Of a stretch of 58,265 bases of DNA, positions 1 through 9,048 are shown one piece after another (the stretch's first letter is position 1; every line of letters starts with the position of its first letter). The translations under genes were made by a program, and so were the position numbers. The DNA comes from Chromatiales bacterium (ex Bugula neritina AB1) (GTDB lineage: Bacteria; Pseudomonadota; Gammaproteobacteria; Granulosicoccales; Granulosicoccaceae). The notes below the pieces were generated by a model, which had not been told where the DNA came from, did not search any database, and saw only the letters and a program-made list of their open reading frames with translations. Where the stretch lies: NCBI GenBank assembly GCA_001730015.1, contig MDLA01000159.1, forward strand, positions 1 to 58,265, given 5' to 3'.

Positions 1-2
1 TA

Positions 3-284
3 ATCGAGTGCGTTCGCCTGAGGATAAAAGACATTGATTTCGATCATCGGACCATGCAAGTAATCGACGGCAAGGGAGGAAAGCATAGGCAAGTTCCTTT
101 ACCAGGCCGTTGCCTGGCAAACCTTCAAAAGCAAGTTAATCATGTGGAGGAAATTCACCAACAAGATCTGGACGCTGGATTTGGCTCCGTATTCATGCCA
201 AAAGCACTGCCTGCAAACGCAGCTGTCTACTTGCAATCACGCATCTACAACAACTACGTCGGTATAAAGTCGGCCATAACTTAA
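3..284 (+). pseudogene. Integron integrase (IntI-type tyrosine recombinase) remnant, partial
   Basis: The frame is open from the window edge and reads through the ATG at 54 to a stop at 284, about 93 residues. It shows the middle of an IntI-type integrase: ECVRLRIKDIDFD, then the DGKGGKHRQVPLP strand pair, then HQQDLDAGFGSVFMPKAL. This matches the family pattern of ECLRLRVKDxDF, DGKGxKDR and HExDLxxGxGxVxLPxAL. After that point similarity is lost: the usual KYPNAxREWGWQ insert, the HxxR box and the catalytic tyrosine are absent, and the frame ends in unrelated residues. I therefore call a 3'-truncated remnant; the 5' part lies off the window. It converges on parE with only 5 bp between stops. 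No attI or attC site is evident next to it. A fragment of another XerC/D-like recombinase is less likely given the IntI-specific GFGSVFMP stretch. Confidence 0.6.
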
Positions 285-289
285 ACTTA

Positions 290-2182
290 TCAAACCTCAG
301 CCAGATCCCCCTTATCCTCCAGCCACGATTTGCGATCAGACGATCGCTTCTTGGCCAGCAACATATCCATAATCCGGTTGGTGGCATCGTAGTCGTCTAC
401 AGTTAAGCAGATCAGCCGCCGGGTATCAGGGGCCATACTCGTTTCACGCAGTTGCAACGGGTTCATTTCACCGAGGCCTTTAAAACGAGTAACGGTCACT
501 TTGCCTTTTAGCTTTTTGTCTTTCTCAATGCGTGCCAGCTCGCGTTCTTTCTCGCCTTCGTCCAGTGCATAGACTTTTTCTTTGCCAATATCTATCCGGA
601 ACAACGGTGGCATAGCGACATATACGTGCCTGGCCAGGACTAGCGCACGAAAATGCCGTACAAACAGCGCGCACAGCAACGTGGCTATGTGTGCGCCGTC
701 GGAATCGGCATCGGCCAGTATGCATATTTTGCCGTAGCGCAATCCGCTTAGATCGGATGAGCCGGGATCGATTCCTATCGCTATCGATATATCGTGGACT
801 TCCTGCGAGCCCAGCAATTGGTCGGGGCCGACTTCCCAGGTATTTAGTATTTTACCGCGCAGCGGCATGATGGCCTGAAATTCCCGTGACCGCGCCTGCT
901 TGGCTGAGCCGCCGGCTGAGTCTCCTTCCACCAGAAACAGTTCGGTGTGATTTAAATCAGTTGATACGCAATCGGCCAGTTTCCCTGGCAGTGCCGGTCC
1001 ACTGGATATTTTTTTGCGTACCACTTTCTTGCCGGCACGCATCCGGTTTGTTGCGGCCGATATGGCGAGCTGGGCGATTTGATCGCCGGTTTCCGGGTGC
1101 TGGTTCAGCCAGTGAGCGAAGTTGTCTTTAACTGTACTGGCTATAAAAGCCACGCACTGGCGACTGGATAGCCGCTCCTTAGTCTGGCCGGCAAACTGCG
1201 GATCCGCCATTTTCAGCGACAGCACAAAACTGATTCGCTCCCAGGTATCTTCCGGTGCGAGCTTAACGCCACGCGGCAGTAGATTGCGGAATTCGCAAAA
1301 GTCGCGAATGGCATCGCTTACGCCGGTACGCAAACCGTTTACATGGGTGCCGCCCTGTGCGGTTGGAACCAGATTCACATAACTTTCCTGCACTACTTCG
1401 CCGCCATCGGGCAACCACAACAGGGCCCAGTCAACGGCCTCGTTTTTATTTGTCCGGGAGCCGGTAAAGGGTGCAGTTGGTAAGGTGGTGTACTCTTTCA
1501 CGGCTTCGGAGAGGTAGTCCTGCAATCCGTCCTGATAGCACCACTCAAGTTTCTCGTTGGTTTCTTCTATGTGCAGGCGAACTCGCAAGCCGCTGCATAA
1601 AACCGCTTTGGCTCGCAACACATGCTTGAGTTTCGGGATCGAGTATTTCTCAGTGTCGAAGTATTTTTTATCTGCCCAGAACCGCAGTGTGGTACCGGTA
1701 TTGCGCTGCCCTACTTTACCGATGACCGACAGCGGCTCTGCCTTGTTACCACCCTTGAAGGTGGCCAGATATTCTTTGCCATTACGTCGAATTTTCACTT
1801 CAAGCTTTTTCGACAGAGCATTCACTACGGATACACCAACGCCGTGCAGACCACCGGAAAACTGGTAGCCGCCTGAATCGGAGAATTTGCCGCCTGCATG
1901 CAGGGTGCAGAGAATTACTTCAACTCCGGGGAGCTTTAATTTAGGGTGCTTGTCGACAGGCATGCCGCGCCCGTCATCGGTGACTTGCAGGGAGCCGTCT
2001 TTATACAGCACGACGGACAATTCACTGGCATAGCCTGCAATTGCTTCATCGACACTGTTGTCGATGACTTCCTGGGCCAGATGATTCGGCCGTGTGGTAT
2101 CGGTGTACATTCCGGGACGCTTGCGCACCGGATCGAGGCCGCTGAGGACCTCGATCGATGCCGCATCATATTTTGCTGCCAT
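290..2182 (-). CDS. parE: DNA topoisomerase IV subunit B
   Basis: ATPase subunit of topoisomerase IV, which with ParC decatenates daughter chromosomes. The 630 residues match normal ParE length. Visible in order are the GHKL ATPase (DNSVDEAIAG near residue 41, DDGRGMP near 69, GGLHGVGVSVVNALS near 110), the transducer domain, and the TOPRIM domain with EGDSAGGSAKQAR near 415 and DADSDGAHI near 490. The short length between TOPRIM and the C-terminus and the YASEL/KLPGVEVILCTLHAGGKF stretch favour ParE over GyrB. ATG start at 2182. parC is not adjacent. The 182-bp gap to cnoX is a divergent promoter region. Confidence 0.97.
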   Translation of the reverse strand: MAAKYDAASIEVLSGLDPVRKRPGMYTDTTRPNHLAQEVIDNSVDEAIAGYASELSVVLYKDGSLQVTDDGRGMPVDKHPKLKLPGVEVILCTLHAGGKFSDSGGYQFSGGLHGVGVSVVNALSKKLEVKIRRNGKEYLATFKGGNKAEPLSVIGKVGQRNTGTTLRFWADKKYFDTEKYSIPKLKHVLRAKAVLCSGLRVRLHIEETNEKLEWCYQDGLQDYLSEAVKEYTTLPTAPFTGSRTNKNEAVDWALLWLPDGGEVVQESYVNLVPTAQGGTHVNGLRTGVSDAIRDFCEFRNLLPRGVKLAPEDTWERISFVLSLKMADPQFAGQTKERLSSRQCVAFIASTVKDNFAHWLNQHPETGDQIAQLAISAATNRMRAGKKVVRKKISSGPALPGKLADCVSTDLNHTELFLVEGDSAGGSAKQARSREFQAIMPLRGKILNTWEVGPDQLLGSQEVHDISIAIGIDPGSSDLSGLRYGKICILADADSDGAHIATLLCALFVRHFRALVLARHVYVAMPPLFRIDIGKEKVYALDEGEKERELARIEKDKKLKGKVTVTRFKGLGEMNPLQLRETSMAPDTRRLICLTVDDYDATNRIMDMLLAKKRSSDRKSWLEDKGDLAEV

Positions 2183-2364
2183 AAACTTTTCTAAGCTGAG
2201 TTACACAATCAGGATTTAAGGTTGGCGATTGCCAAACGGGGCATGGTAACCGAACTGTGGCCGTACGTCAGGCTGCAAACTGGTAATTTAACGCTCAACT
2301 CACTTGATAAAGCCGGCGTATTCCCTCACATTCCCTCTTTTGACTTTAATCCCCACGGAAACCC

Positions 2365-3243
2365 ATGGCTGACTCACCCTACATCGTTGATGTAACGAAG
2401 GAAAATTTTGAAAGCGTCATTCTGCATGGCTCGATGCAGACCCCGATTCTTATCGACTTCTGGGCCGACTGGTGCGGACCATGCAAATCGCTGATGCCGG
2501 TGCTGGCCAAACTTGCCGATGAATATCAGGGCGCTTTTATTCTGGCGAAAATAGATACAGAAGCAGAGCAGGAAATCGCTGCTCAGCTGGGTATTCGCAG
2601 CCTTCCGACGGTTAAGCTGATTGTTAACGGTGCAGCGGTTGATGAATTCAGTGGCGCGCTGCCGGAAAACGAGGTTCGTGCCTTTTTGGAAAAGCACATC
2701 GGGCCTGCCATGCCGGTGGAACCTGCCGACGATGATCCGCTGGTTGCAGCGGCGAACCTGCACGCGCAGGGCAACACCGGGGCAGCAGTTGCCATGCTGC
2801 GTGAAGCTCAGGCTGCAACCCCTGAAAATGGCGATATCGCTATTGCGCTCGGGCAGATGTGCGTTGCAACCGGTGAATTTGATGACGCCCGACAGTGCCT
2901 GTCTATTCTCAGTGACGATGACGCCAAGAAACCTGAGGCTGAGAAACTTAAAGGGTTGCTGACACTGTCTGATGCTGATGATTCAAGCCGCGATGAAGCT
3001 GCCGTGGCCAGTGCATTTGAGAAAGATCCGACCGACCATGATGCAGCTTACCAGCTGGGTATCAAGCAGGCACTGCGCAGTGATTTTGATGCAGCGGTCA
3101 ACACGCTGCTCGGGCTGATGATCCGTGATCGGGAGTACGGAGACGACGGCGCTCGCAAAGCGGTGTTATCGATATTCGAGGTGATGGGTAGTGACCCTCA
3201 AGTGGGCGTGCTGCGGCGAAAGATGTTTAATTTACTGCATTAG
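2365..3243 (+). CDS. cnoX: Thioredoxin-domain co-chaperone CnoX (YbbN)
   Basis: A 292-residue cytoplasmic protein made of an N-terminal thioredoxin fold (about 1-110) and a C-terminal TPR-like helical region. The family holds oxidatively damaged or unfolding proteins and passes them to GroEL and DnaK. The redox site is WCGPCK, with both cysteines near residues 36 and 39; E. coli CnoX has lost the first cysteine, so this copy may also act as an oxidoreductase (inference). The cis-proline loop appears as RSLPT. The TPR part ends in RRKMFNLLH, typical of YbbN. It is transcribed away from parE and converges on the deformylase gene, with a strong hairpin between them. Confidence 0.92.
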   Translation: MADSPYIVDVTKENFESVILHGSMQTPILIDFWADWCGPCKSLMPVLAKLADEYQGAFILAKIDTEAEQEIAAQLGIRSLPTVKLIVNGAAVDEFSGALPENEVRAFLEKHIGPAMPVEPADDDPLVAAANLHAQGNTGAAVAMLREAQAATPENGDIAIALGQMCVATGEFDDARQCLSILSDDDAKKPEAEKLKGLLTLSDADDSSRDEAAVASAFEKDPTDHDAAYQLGIKQALRSDFDAAVNTLLGLMIRDREYGDDGARKAVLSIFEVMGSDPQVGVLRRKMFNLLH

Positions 3244-3277
3244 GGTTAGGGTTTAGCATCTCTGGTGGCTATCACTA

Positions 3278-3310
3278 TTCAGAGAGCGAGCGTATTGCTC
3301 GCTCTCTGAA
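3278..3310. terminator. Perfect 14-bp hairpin between convergent cnoX and def
   Basis: TTCAGAGAGCGAGC (3278-3291) and GCTCGCTCTCTGAA (3297-3310) are exact inverse complements around a GTATT loop. The position between two convergent stop codons fits a shared terminator for both genes. There is no clear T tract on either side, so it may act as a transcript-end stabiliser or a weak bidirectional terminator. Confidence 0.6.
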
Positions 3311-3315
3311 GTTCA

Positions 3316-3891
3316 TTAACTGCCATATTTCGCCACCACCTGCTCAACCGATTCCCGGAAGGCGTCTTCATATCGCAATGAGAATTCTTCCCAGGTGCAC
3401 AACGTGGTCGGGTCTTTGATTATGTCGGTGAACAGAACGCCATTGAGGTGATCATCTTCATGCTGAAAGGTACCAGCTGATATACCCTTGACTTCAAAGT
3501 CGACAGCTTCGGCATCGCGGTTGTAACCCTGCACACGAATGTGCGGGCAGCGATGCACGACTCCGCGTAAATTCGGAATCGACAGGCAGCCTTCAAAATT
3601 CTCGAAGCGTTCTTCGCTTAAAAAAGTGATTTTCGGATTGATCATCACGCACAGCGGATACGCAGGTTTATAGGGATAGCGCGGGTTATTTCCGACCTCC
3701 ACCACAAAGATGCGGCGGGTGTTATCGACCTGATTCGCTGCTATTCCGGCGCCTTTGGCCTCGCGCTTGGTGGCGATTAACTGATCGATGAAATTTTGCA
3801 CTGCACTACTTTTTATTTCATCAACCGGAACTTCGTCTCCGACAACCCGTAATGTGGGGTGCCCGATATCGATAATCTTCAACGTGGTCAT
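3316..3891 (-). CDS. def: Peptide deformylase
   Basis: Removes the N-formyl group from nascent proteins. All three metal and catalytic motifs are present: GAGIAANQ (motif 1), EGCLS (motif 2, metal-ligand Cys) and QHEDDHLNG (motif 3, HExxH with catalytic Glu). The open frame extends to 3915, but the ATG at 3891 begins MTTLKIIDIGHP, which is where deformylases normally start, leaving 191 residues; I use that start. It is not next to fmt, so it may be a second deformylase, or fmt may have moved. Its neighbours alaX and cysS also act in translation. The gap to alaX is a divergent promoter region of under 100 bp. Confidence 0.93.
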   Translation of the reverse strand: MTTLKIIDIGHPTLRVVGDEVPVDEIKSSAVQNFIDQLIATKREAKGAGIAANQVDNTRRIFVVEVGNNPRYPYKPAYPLCVMINPKITFLSEERFENFEGCLSIPNLRGVVHRCPHIRVQGYNRDAEAVDFEVKGISAGTFQHEDDHLNGVLFTDIIKDPTTLCTWEEFSLRYEDAFRESVEQVVAKYGS

Positions 3892-3969
3892 GGTCGCCTG
3901 CCTGCTGTGTGTCAAAATATATTCTACAATGAGATAATACGGTGTCTAAACTAATAAAAGAACGCTAAC

Positions 3970-4695
3970 GTGACTCTGGAAATTTTTCGCGAAGATGCTT
4001 ACGCCCGACAATGCGAGTCGACCGTAACTGCGGTTGATAGCCGCGGTATACAGTTGAACCAGACGGTTTTCTACCCGAATGGCGGCGGGCAGCCAGGCGA
4101 TACCGGCTCGTTTGTTTTGCCCGATGGCTCTGAGATTGCTTTCGTTGATACGATAAAAGATCGGGATAGCGGTGAGCATATTCATTGCGTTGCCAACGAA
4201 ACCGATCTAAGCCGTTTGCAAGTGGGCACAACCGGGACGGCGAAAATCGACTGGGACCGACGCTACCGGCTGATGCGCATGCACAGCTGCCTGCACATGT
4301 TGTGCGCGGTGATACCAGCATCGGTAACGGGCGGCAGTATTCAGGAACAACGTGGGCGGCTGGATTTTAATCTGCCTGATACGGTCGATAAAGAAAAGGT
4401 TACCGCTGATCTCAACCAACTGATTGCTTCGAATACGGCAATGTCTATGCAATGGATTACCGATGAAGAACTCGATGCCAACCCCGGATTGGTTCGCACC
4501 TTGTCAGCACCACCACCCAGAGGCAGTGGTCGGGTGAGACTGGTTAATTTTGAAGGTATCGATCTGCAACCCTGTGGTGGCACCCATGTCGCCGCGACCG
4601 CTGAAATCGGTAAGGTACGAGTACAGAAAATAGAAAAGAAGGGGAAAATGAATCGACGGGTTATTGTCGTGTTTGACGACGAGGCGCCTGTCTGA
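3970..4695 (+). CDS. Alanyl-tRNA editing protein AlaX
   Basis: Free-standing editing domain that hydrolyses Ser-tRNA(Ala) or Gly-tRNA(Ala) made in error by AlaRS. The 241 residues fit the medium-length AlaX-M class: an N-terminal beta-barrel part with FYPNGGGQPGD near 35-44, then the editing domain. The zinc ligands are complete: HSCLH (His105, His109) and CGGTH (Cys202, His206). It lies 61 bp upstream of cysS on the same strand, so the two may be co-transcribed, and back to back with def. The fold assignment is firm; which mischarged tRNA it prefers cannot be told from sequence. Confidence 0.92.
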   Translation: MTLEIFREDAYARQCESTVTAVDSRGIQLNQTVFYPNGGGQPGDTGSFVLPDGSEIAFVDTIKDRDSGEHIHCVANETDLSRLQVGTTGTAKIDWDRRYRLMRMHSCLHMLCAVIPASVTGGSIQEQRGRLDFNLPDTVDKEKVTADLNQLIASNTAMSMQWITDEELDANPGLVRTLSAPPPRGSGRVRLVNFEGIDLQPCGGTHVAATAEIGKVRVQKIEKKGKMNRRVIVVFDDEAPV

Positions 4696-4756
4696 GCATG
4701 AAGGCGCTATGCGGTTATCTGGTTGCCCGGTTGTACATTCTTTTACATAGAAACTA

Positions 4757-6139
4757 ATGACAATAAAACTCTACGACACTTACGCACGCGAGACACGCGA
4801 ATTTATACCGATCAGCAGCGAAGAGCCGGTGGGTTTGTATTGCTGCGGGCCGACGGTCTACAACTATGCCCATATCGGTAATTTGCGCACCTATATTTTT
4901 GAAGATGTGCTGCGGCGGGTTCTGGAATATAACCATTACGATGTCAGGCATGTGGTTAACATAACTGACGTCGGGCATCTGGTATCCGATGCCGATGACG
5001 GTGAAGACAAAATGGCTGCGGGTGCAGCCCGCACCGGCAAAACCGCGTGGGAAATTGCCGAAATCTATACCGATGCCTTTTTACAGGATCTGGCGCATCT
5101 CAATATAAAAACACCCGATATCCTCTGCAAGGCAACCGATCATATCGCCGAGCAGATTACTGCGATCCAGCAGATTGAAGCGAAAGGCTTGTGCTATATC
5201 ACCAGCGATGGCGTCTATTTCGATACCAGCAAAGACCCGGACTATGGCTATCTGGCGCGTTTGGATACAGCCGGCTTGCAGGAAGGTGCCCGCGTTGATA
5301 AAGGCGAAAAACGCAACCATACGGATTTCGCCTTATGGAAGTTCAGCCCGGCAAACGAGCAACGGCAAATGGAATGGGAAAGCCCCTGGGGCAAGGGATT
5401 CCCCGGCTGGCATATAGAATGTTCGGCAATGGCGTCTAAGTACCTCGGCCCGCTATTCGATATTCACTGTGGTGGTAAAGACCATATACCCATTCACCAC
5501 AGCAATGAAATTGCCCAGGCGCAAGCCTGCTACGGTACCCGGTTGTCTAACTACTGGATGCACGGTTATTTTCTACAATCCGATAAAAGCAAGATGTCGA
5601 AGTCGTCCGGTGAATTTCTGCGCATGGAGACGCTGATCGATAAGGGCTACGATCCACTCACTTATCGCTTTTTTTGTCTGCTGGCGCACTATCGCAGTGA
5701 CATTGCTTTCAGTTGGGAAAATCTTGATAGTGCCGCTATCGCGCTAGGCAGATTACGCGATGCATTCTATAGCTGGGAAAGCGGTGGTACGGTAGCAGAC
5801 GACTACGCTCAGCGATTCGGCGACTGCATAAACGATGATCTGAACACCTCGCAGGCTATTGCGCTGGTGTGGGAGCTGGTAAAAAATAATTCGGTCAGTG
5901 GTGCCGACAAAAAAGCCACCCTGGTTAAATTCGATGAGGTTCTGGGCCTGCAATTAAGCGTATGGGAACCGGCGGCTGAAGAAGCTATACCCGATGAAAT
6001 TATTAGCCTGGCACAAACCCGGCAGAACGCGCGTAAAAGCAAAGACTGGGACGCTGCAGACGCTGCCCGCAATGCAATTGCGGCGGCGGGTTATGAGGTG
6101 GTCGATACGGCAGACGGGTTTGAAGTAAAAAAATCCTGA
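4757..6139 (+). CDS. cysS: Cysteinyl-tRNA synthetase
   Basis: Class I aminoacyl-tRNA synthetase charging tRNA(Cys). The 460 residues match the usual length. Zinc and cysteine recognition residues are visible: the first Cys in YCCGPTVYNY near 30, Cys in HIECSAMA and His in HHSNEIAQ. The ATP-binding HIGH motif is HIGN near 39-42, and KMSKS occurs near 279-283. The C-terminal anticodon-binding helical domain is complete. It probably shares a transcript with alaX. Downstream lies the convergent histidine kinase gene, with no convincing terminator in the 70-bp gap. Confidence 0.97.
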   Translation: MTIKLYDTYARETREFIPISSEEPVGLYCCGPTVYNYAHIGNLRTYIFEDVLRRVLEYNHYDVRHVVNITDVGHLVSDADDGEDKMAAGAARTGKTAWEIAEIYTDAFLQDLAHLNIKTPDILCKATDHIAEQITAIQQIEAKGLCYITSDGVYFDTSKDPDYGYLARLDTAGLQEGARVDKGEKRNHTDFALWKFSPANEQRQMEWESPWGKGFPGWHIECSAMASKYLGPLFDIHCGGKDHIPIHHSNEIAQAQACYGTRLSNYWMHGYFLQSDKSKMSKSSGEFLRMETLIDKGYDPLTYRFFCLLAHYRSDIAFSWENLDSAAIALGRLRDAFYSWESGGTVADDYAQRFGDCINDDLNTSQAIALVWELVKNNSVSGADKKATLVKFDEVLGLQLSVWEPAAEEAIPDEIISLAQTRQNARKSKDWDAADAARNAIAAAGYEVVDTADGFEVKKS

Positions 6140-6209
6140 CCTGCCTTAAGCCAGCCGGCGCAACAATACTTGGGGATTGCAAGCAGCTGTCACCGGCCTA
6201 TGATATTTT

Positions 6210-8009
6210 CTAAACCACAGCAGCGGTTATTTCTTTTTGCAGCAGTGAAACATCTACCGGCTTGCTCAACACCCGCGAGCTATCGACTCCACCACGCTCT
6301 ATTGAGTTTTCATCGGCGAGCAATATCAGCGGTATGTGCGGTCGGCTGATTTTCAGCGCATTAGCGATTTCATAGCCATCTTCGCCTGGCAGCTGCAGAT
6401 CACAAATAATCAGATCTGGCAGTTTCTGGTCCAATAAATCACTAACGCTGTGCCAGTCATTGGCAGCTACTACTGCCATATTCCATGATTCCAGCAAACT
6501 GGTTGTTGCATCGCACAGTATTTCGTCGCCTTCGATAAGCAGCACCGATTTTCCGCTTAGCCCTCTGGACTCAACGCCAGAACCGACGCTGCCTGTGGTG
6601 GTTTCTGCGGCATCCCGCGGCTGCACAGCGGCAAATTCAACACGAAAGCAACTACCACTATTGAGCGTTGATTCTATTGTCATTACTGCATCGAGCAAAG
6701 GCACAATCCGCTGTGCTGCAGACAAGCCGAGACCAAGCCCTTTTTGTCGGTCCCGCTGCGGGTTATTTTTCTGATAAAACTCGGTGAAAATCAACTGCTG
6801 GTCTTTTTCATCTATACCAATGCCGGTATCTTCTATTTCAACAATCGCAAGGCCCTCACTGGTGTGCAATTTTATTGTGACTGTGCCTTCATTGGTGTAC
6901 TTGACGGCGTTATCTACGAGGTTACGAAATAATCGGGTCAACAGCACCTGATCGGATTCTATATCGGGTGCAGAATCAAGCAAGGTTACAAGTGCTAACC
7001 CTTTTTCGGCAGCCATCGGTCGGTACAGGTCCGCTACCTCAGCCAATACCGGCGCCAGATCAACTCGCTTGTTATTAACGGAAAAATGATCAGAATCGAG
7101 TTCGGATATATCCAGCAGCATATCGAGCTCCTGGGTTAGTACTGACACGTTATTTCCGATCGAATCTATAATCCACTGGTTCTCTGCACCCAGATCACGA
7201 TTTGCCAGGTTATGGGTCATTAGAGAAATCGATTGCAGCGGCTGGTTTAGATCGTGACTGGCCACCCGGAAGAAGTGCGATCTGGCCTCATTCGCGGTGC
7301 GGGCGGAATCAAGCGCTTTCTGGAGCTCGGCATTCATTACCTGCATGGTTGCTATGGCGCGATAGGTGTCGCGGGAAAAACTAAACAAATAGCTAACCAG
7401 CAATACCAGTAATGCTGCCATTGAATAGTGGACCCAGTATCCGCCACCGTCAGGGCCGGTAATAATCCAGCCGAGCATAATGGCGCCTATATTGGGTACG
7501 GCAATGCTGAAGTGAAGCGGCGGATAACCGTTCAGGGTAGCAATGCCTCCCACCACCAGGCCAATCATAACGATGGTGAGAACAAACAGGTAGGATTCAT
7601 CGGCAAACGGAATAAAGCACGCCGATAGCGCGAACAAACACGATCCATAGAAAAAAAGATGGACGCAGGTGCTCAATCGCTGGCTGATGTTGTCGTCATC
7701 CACTGAGCTGAGTTTGCGGATCCACAAAAATCTGACGATCTGAAACACGGAGATGGCGGCAAACCACATCAGCGGCCAGATGGCCGGTACCGACTGAGCC
7801 GCCATACCGGCAACCAGCGCTGCGGCCGCCATGACTGAAATGGGCACACGCATAACATGCATGTGGATATTTTCCAGAATCGCTTTGTCTATATTTAAAG
7901 CAATTGCTGAATCTATCGACTCTGGCTCCCACCAGCGACGCAGCATTGACGCCAGATCAGAACGGTTCACTGATCCGGCCTGGTAGTCCTGTAGCGGCTT
8001 GCCGTGCAC
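6210..8009 (-). CDS. Membrane-bound hybrid histidine kinase with C-terminal receiver
   Basis: A 599-residue sensor. About six membrane segments occupy residues 50-215, with no recognisable periplasmic sensor domain. A HisKA dimerisation domain follows, with the phospho-acceptor in SHDLNQPLQ near residue 251. Next is an HATPase domain (NLVDNAVKYTNEG, EIEDTGIGID, GLGLGLSAAQ), and last a receiver domain with phospho-Asp in IICDLQLPGEDG near 533 and the conserved lysine in LSKPVD. There is no DNA-binding output, so signal must leave through a phosphotransfer protein or through allosteric control (inference). The start is GTG, only 6 bp after the mbfA stop, so the two genes are translationally linked. 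The QPLQ variant of the H-box is common in hybrid kinases of this architecture. The signal is unknown. Confidence 0.88.
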   Translation of the reverse strand: MHGKPLQDYQAGSVNRSDLASMLRRWWEPESIDSAIALNIDKAILENIHMHVMRVPISVMAAAALVAGMAAQSVPAIWPLMWFAAISVFQIVRFLWIRKLSSVDDDNISQRLSTCVHLFFYGSCLFALSACFIPFADESYLFVLTIVMIGLVVGGIATLNGYPPLHFSIAVPNIGAIMLGWIITGPDGGGYWVHYSMAALLVLLVSYLFSFSRDTYRAIATMQVMNAELQKALDSARTANEARSHFFRVASHDLNQPLQSISLMTHNLANRDLGAENQWIIDSIGNNVSVLTQELDMLLDISELDSDHFSVNNKRVDLAPVLAEVADLYRPMAAEKGLALVTLLDSAPDIESDQVLLTRLFRNLVDNAVKYTNEGTVTIKLHTSEGLAIVEIEDTGIGIDEKDQQLIFTEFYQKNNPQRDRQKGLGLGLSAAQRIVPLLDAVMTIESTLNSGSCFRVEFAAVQPRDAAETTTGSVGSGVESRGLSGKSVLLIEGDEILCDATTSLLESWNMAVVAANDWHSVSDLLDQKLPDLIICDLQLPGEDGYEIANALKISRPHIPLILLADENSIERGGVDSSRVLSKPVDVSLLQKEITAAVV

Positions 8010-8015
8010 ATGATG

Positions 8016-8999
8016 CTATATATTCCCGATAAAAATTCCCGCCGCAAACACCAGTGCACCGCCGAGCATTACCTGAATGGCGGCACGTGCCCACGGTGTT
8101 TCCATATAGCGATTCTGTATCCAGGTGATCGCCCACAGCTCGACAAATACGATCGCTATAGCAAGTCCGGTAGCAATTTTGAAATTTGGAATAAGGTAGG
8201 GCAATGTATGACCCAGACCACCGATGGTTGTCATGATGCCGGAAGACAATCCACGTTTGACCGGAGATCCGCGGCCAGACAACACGCCATCGTCGTGCAC
8301 GGCTTCGGTGAACCCCATAGAGATTCCCGCCCCTACAGAGGCAGACAAACCAACCAGAAAGGTTGTCCAGGTATTGCCGGTGGCAAACGCCGCCGCGAAG
8401 ATGGGCGCAAGCGTGGATATAGAACCATCCATTAGTCCGGCCAGCCCGGGTTGCACGTAGGTCAGCAGGAAACGGCGTTTTTCGTCGTTTTCTTCTACTT
8501 TCCGCACCCCTTCGGGCAGCAATTCTTCGGTCAGTCGGGCAGCTTCTTCCTGGTGGTTGGCTTCCGCCGCCGCCAGATCACCCAGCAGTTGCCGGGTGTC
8601 TGCATCTTGCGTCTGTGCGGCTGCTACGCGATAGAAGCGGGCAGCTTGTTGCTCCATTTCTTCGGCCTGCGCCCGGGTTTTTTCCAGATTCAGCGGGCGC
8701 ACCAGCCAGTCCGGTCGACGCTCGTAATAGCCGCGCACGTGTTCGCGACGTATCAATGGGATGGTGTCACCAAAACGTTGCTTGTACAGATCGATCAGGC
8801 TTTTGCGATGGCGATTCTCCTCTTCTGCCATATGCTCGAAAATCTCCGCTGACGCCGGATAATCGGCGCGCAATCCGTCGGCATAGGATCTATATATCTG
8901 CGCATCATCTTCTTCTGATGAAATGGCCAGTGCCAGTATTTCCTGTTCCGACAATGACGAAAAGCTTCGTCGCCCACTGGAGAACCATCGTGTTATCAC
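8016..8999 (-). CDS. mbfA: Iron exporter MbfA (rubrerythrin-VIT1 fusion)
   Basis: A 327-residue fusion. Residues about 15-165 form a ferritin-like di-iron domain with ExxH-type motifs (EEDDAQIYRSYAD, AEEENRHRKSL, EQQAARFYRVAA, AAEANHQEEAARL). Residues about 180-327 form a VIT1/CCC1-type membrane domain with five hydrophobic segments (around LMDGSISTLAPIFAAAFA, VGAGISMGFTEA and others). This is the architecture of MbfA, an inner-membrane Fe(II) exporter described in Bradyrhizobium and Agrobacterium that protects against iron and peroxide stress. The start is GTG at 8999. It lies 49 bp downstream of the molybdenum hydroxylase large subunit and 6 bp upstream of the histidine kinase, all on one strand. 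No Irr or Fur box could be identified by eye. Confidence 0.88.
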   Translation of the reverse strand: MITRWFSSGRRSFSSLSEQEILALAISSEEDDAQIYRSYADGLRADYPASAEIFEHMAEEENRHRKSLIDLYKQRFGDTIPLIRREHVRGYYERRPDWLVRPLNLEKTRAQAEEMEQQAARFYRVAAAQTQDADTRQLLGDLAAAEANHQEEAARLTEELLPEGVRKVEENDEKRRFLLTYVQPGLAGLMDGSISTLAPIFAAAFATGNTWTTFLVGLSASVGAGISMGFTEAVHDDGVLSGRGSPVKRGLSSGIMTTIGGLGHTLPYLIPNFKIATGLAIAIVFVELWAITWIQNRYMETPWARAAIQVMLGGALVFAAGIFIGNI

Positions 9000-9048
9000 A
9001 TCTGTATCCCGTATTTTCGCCGAGTTTTCATCGGGTATTGTACTGTGT

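Noticed and set aside
3241..3256. TTAGGG-like telomeric motif just after cnoX
   Set aside because: Only two imperfect units, beginning with the stop codon itself. Chance.
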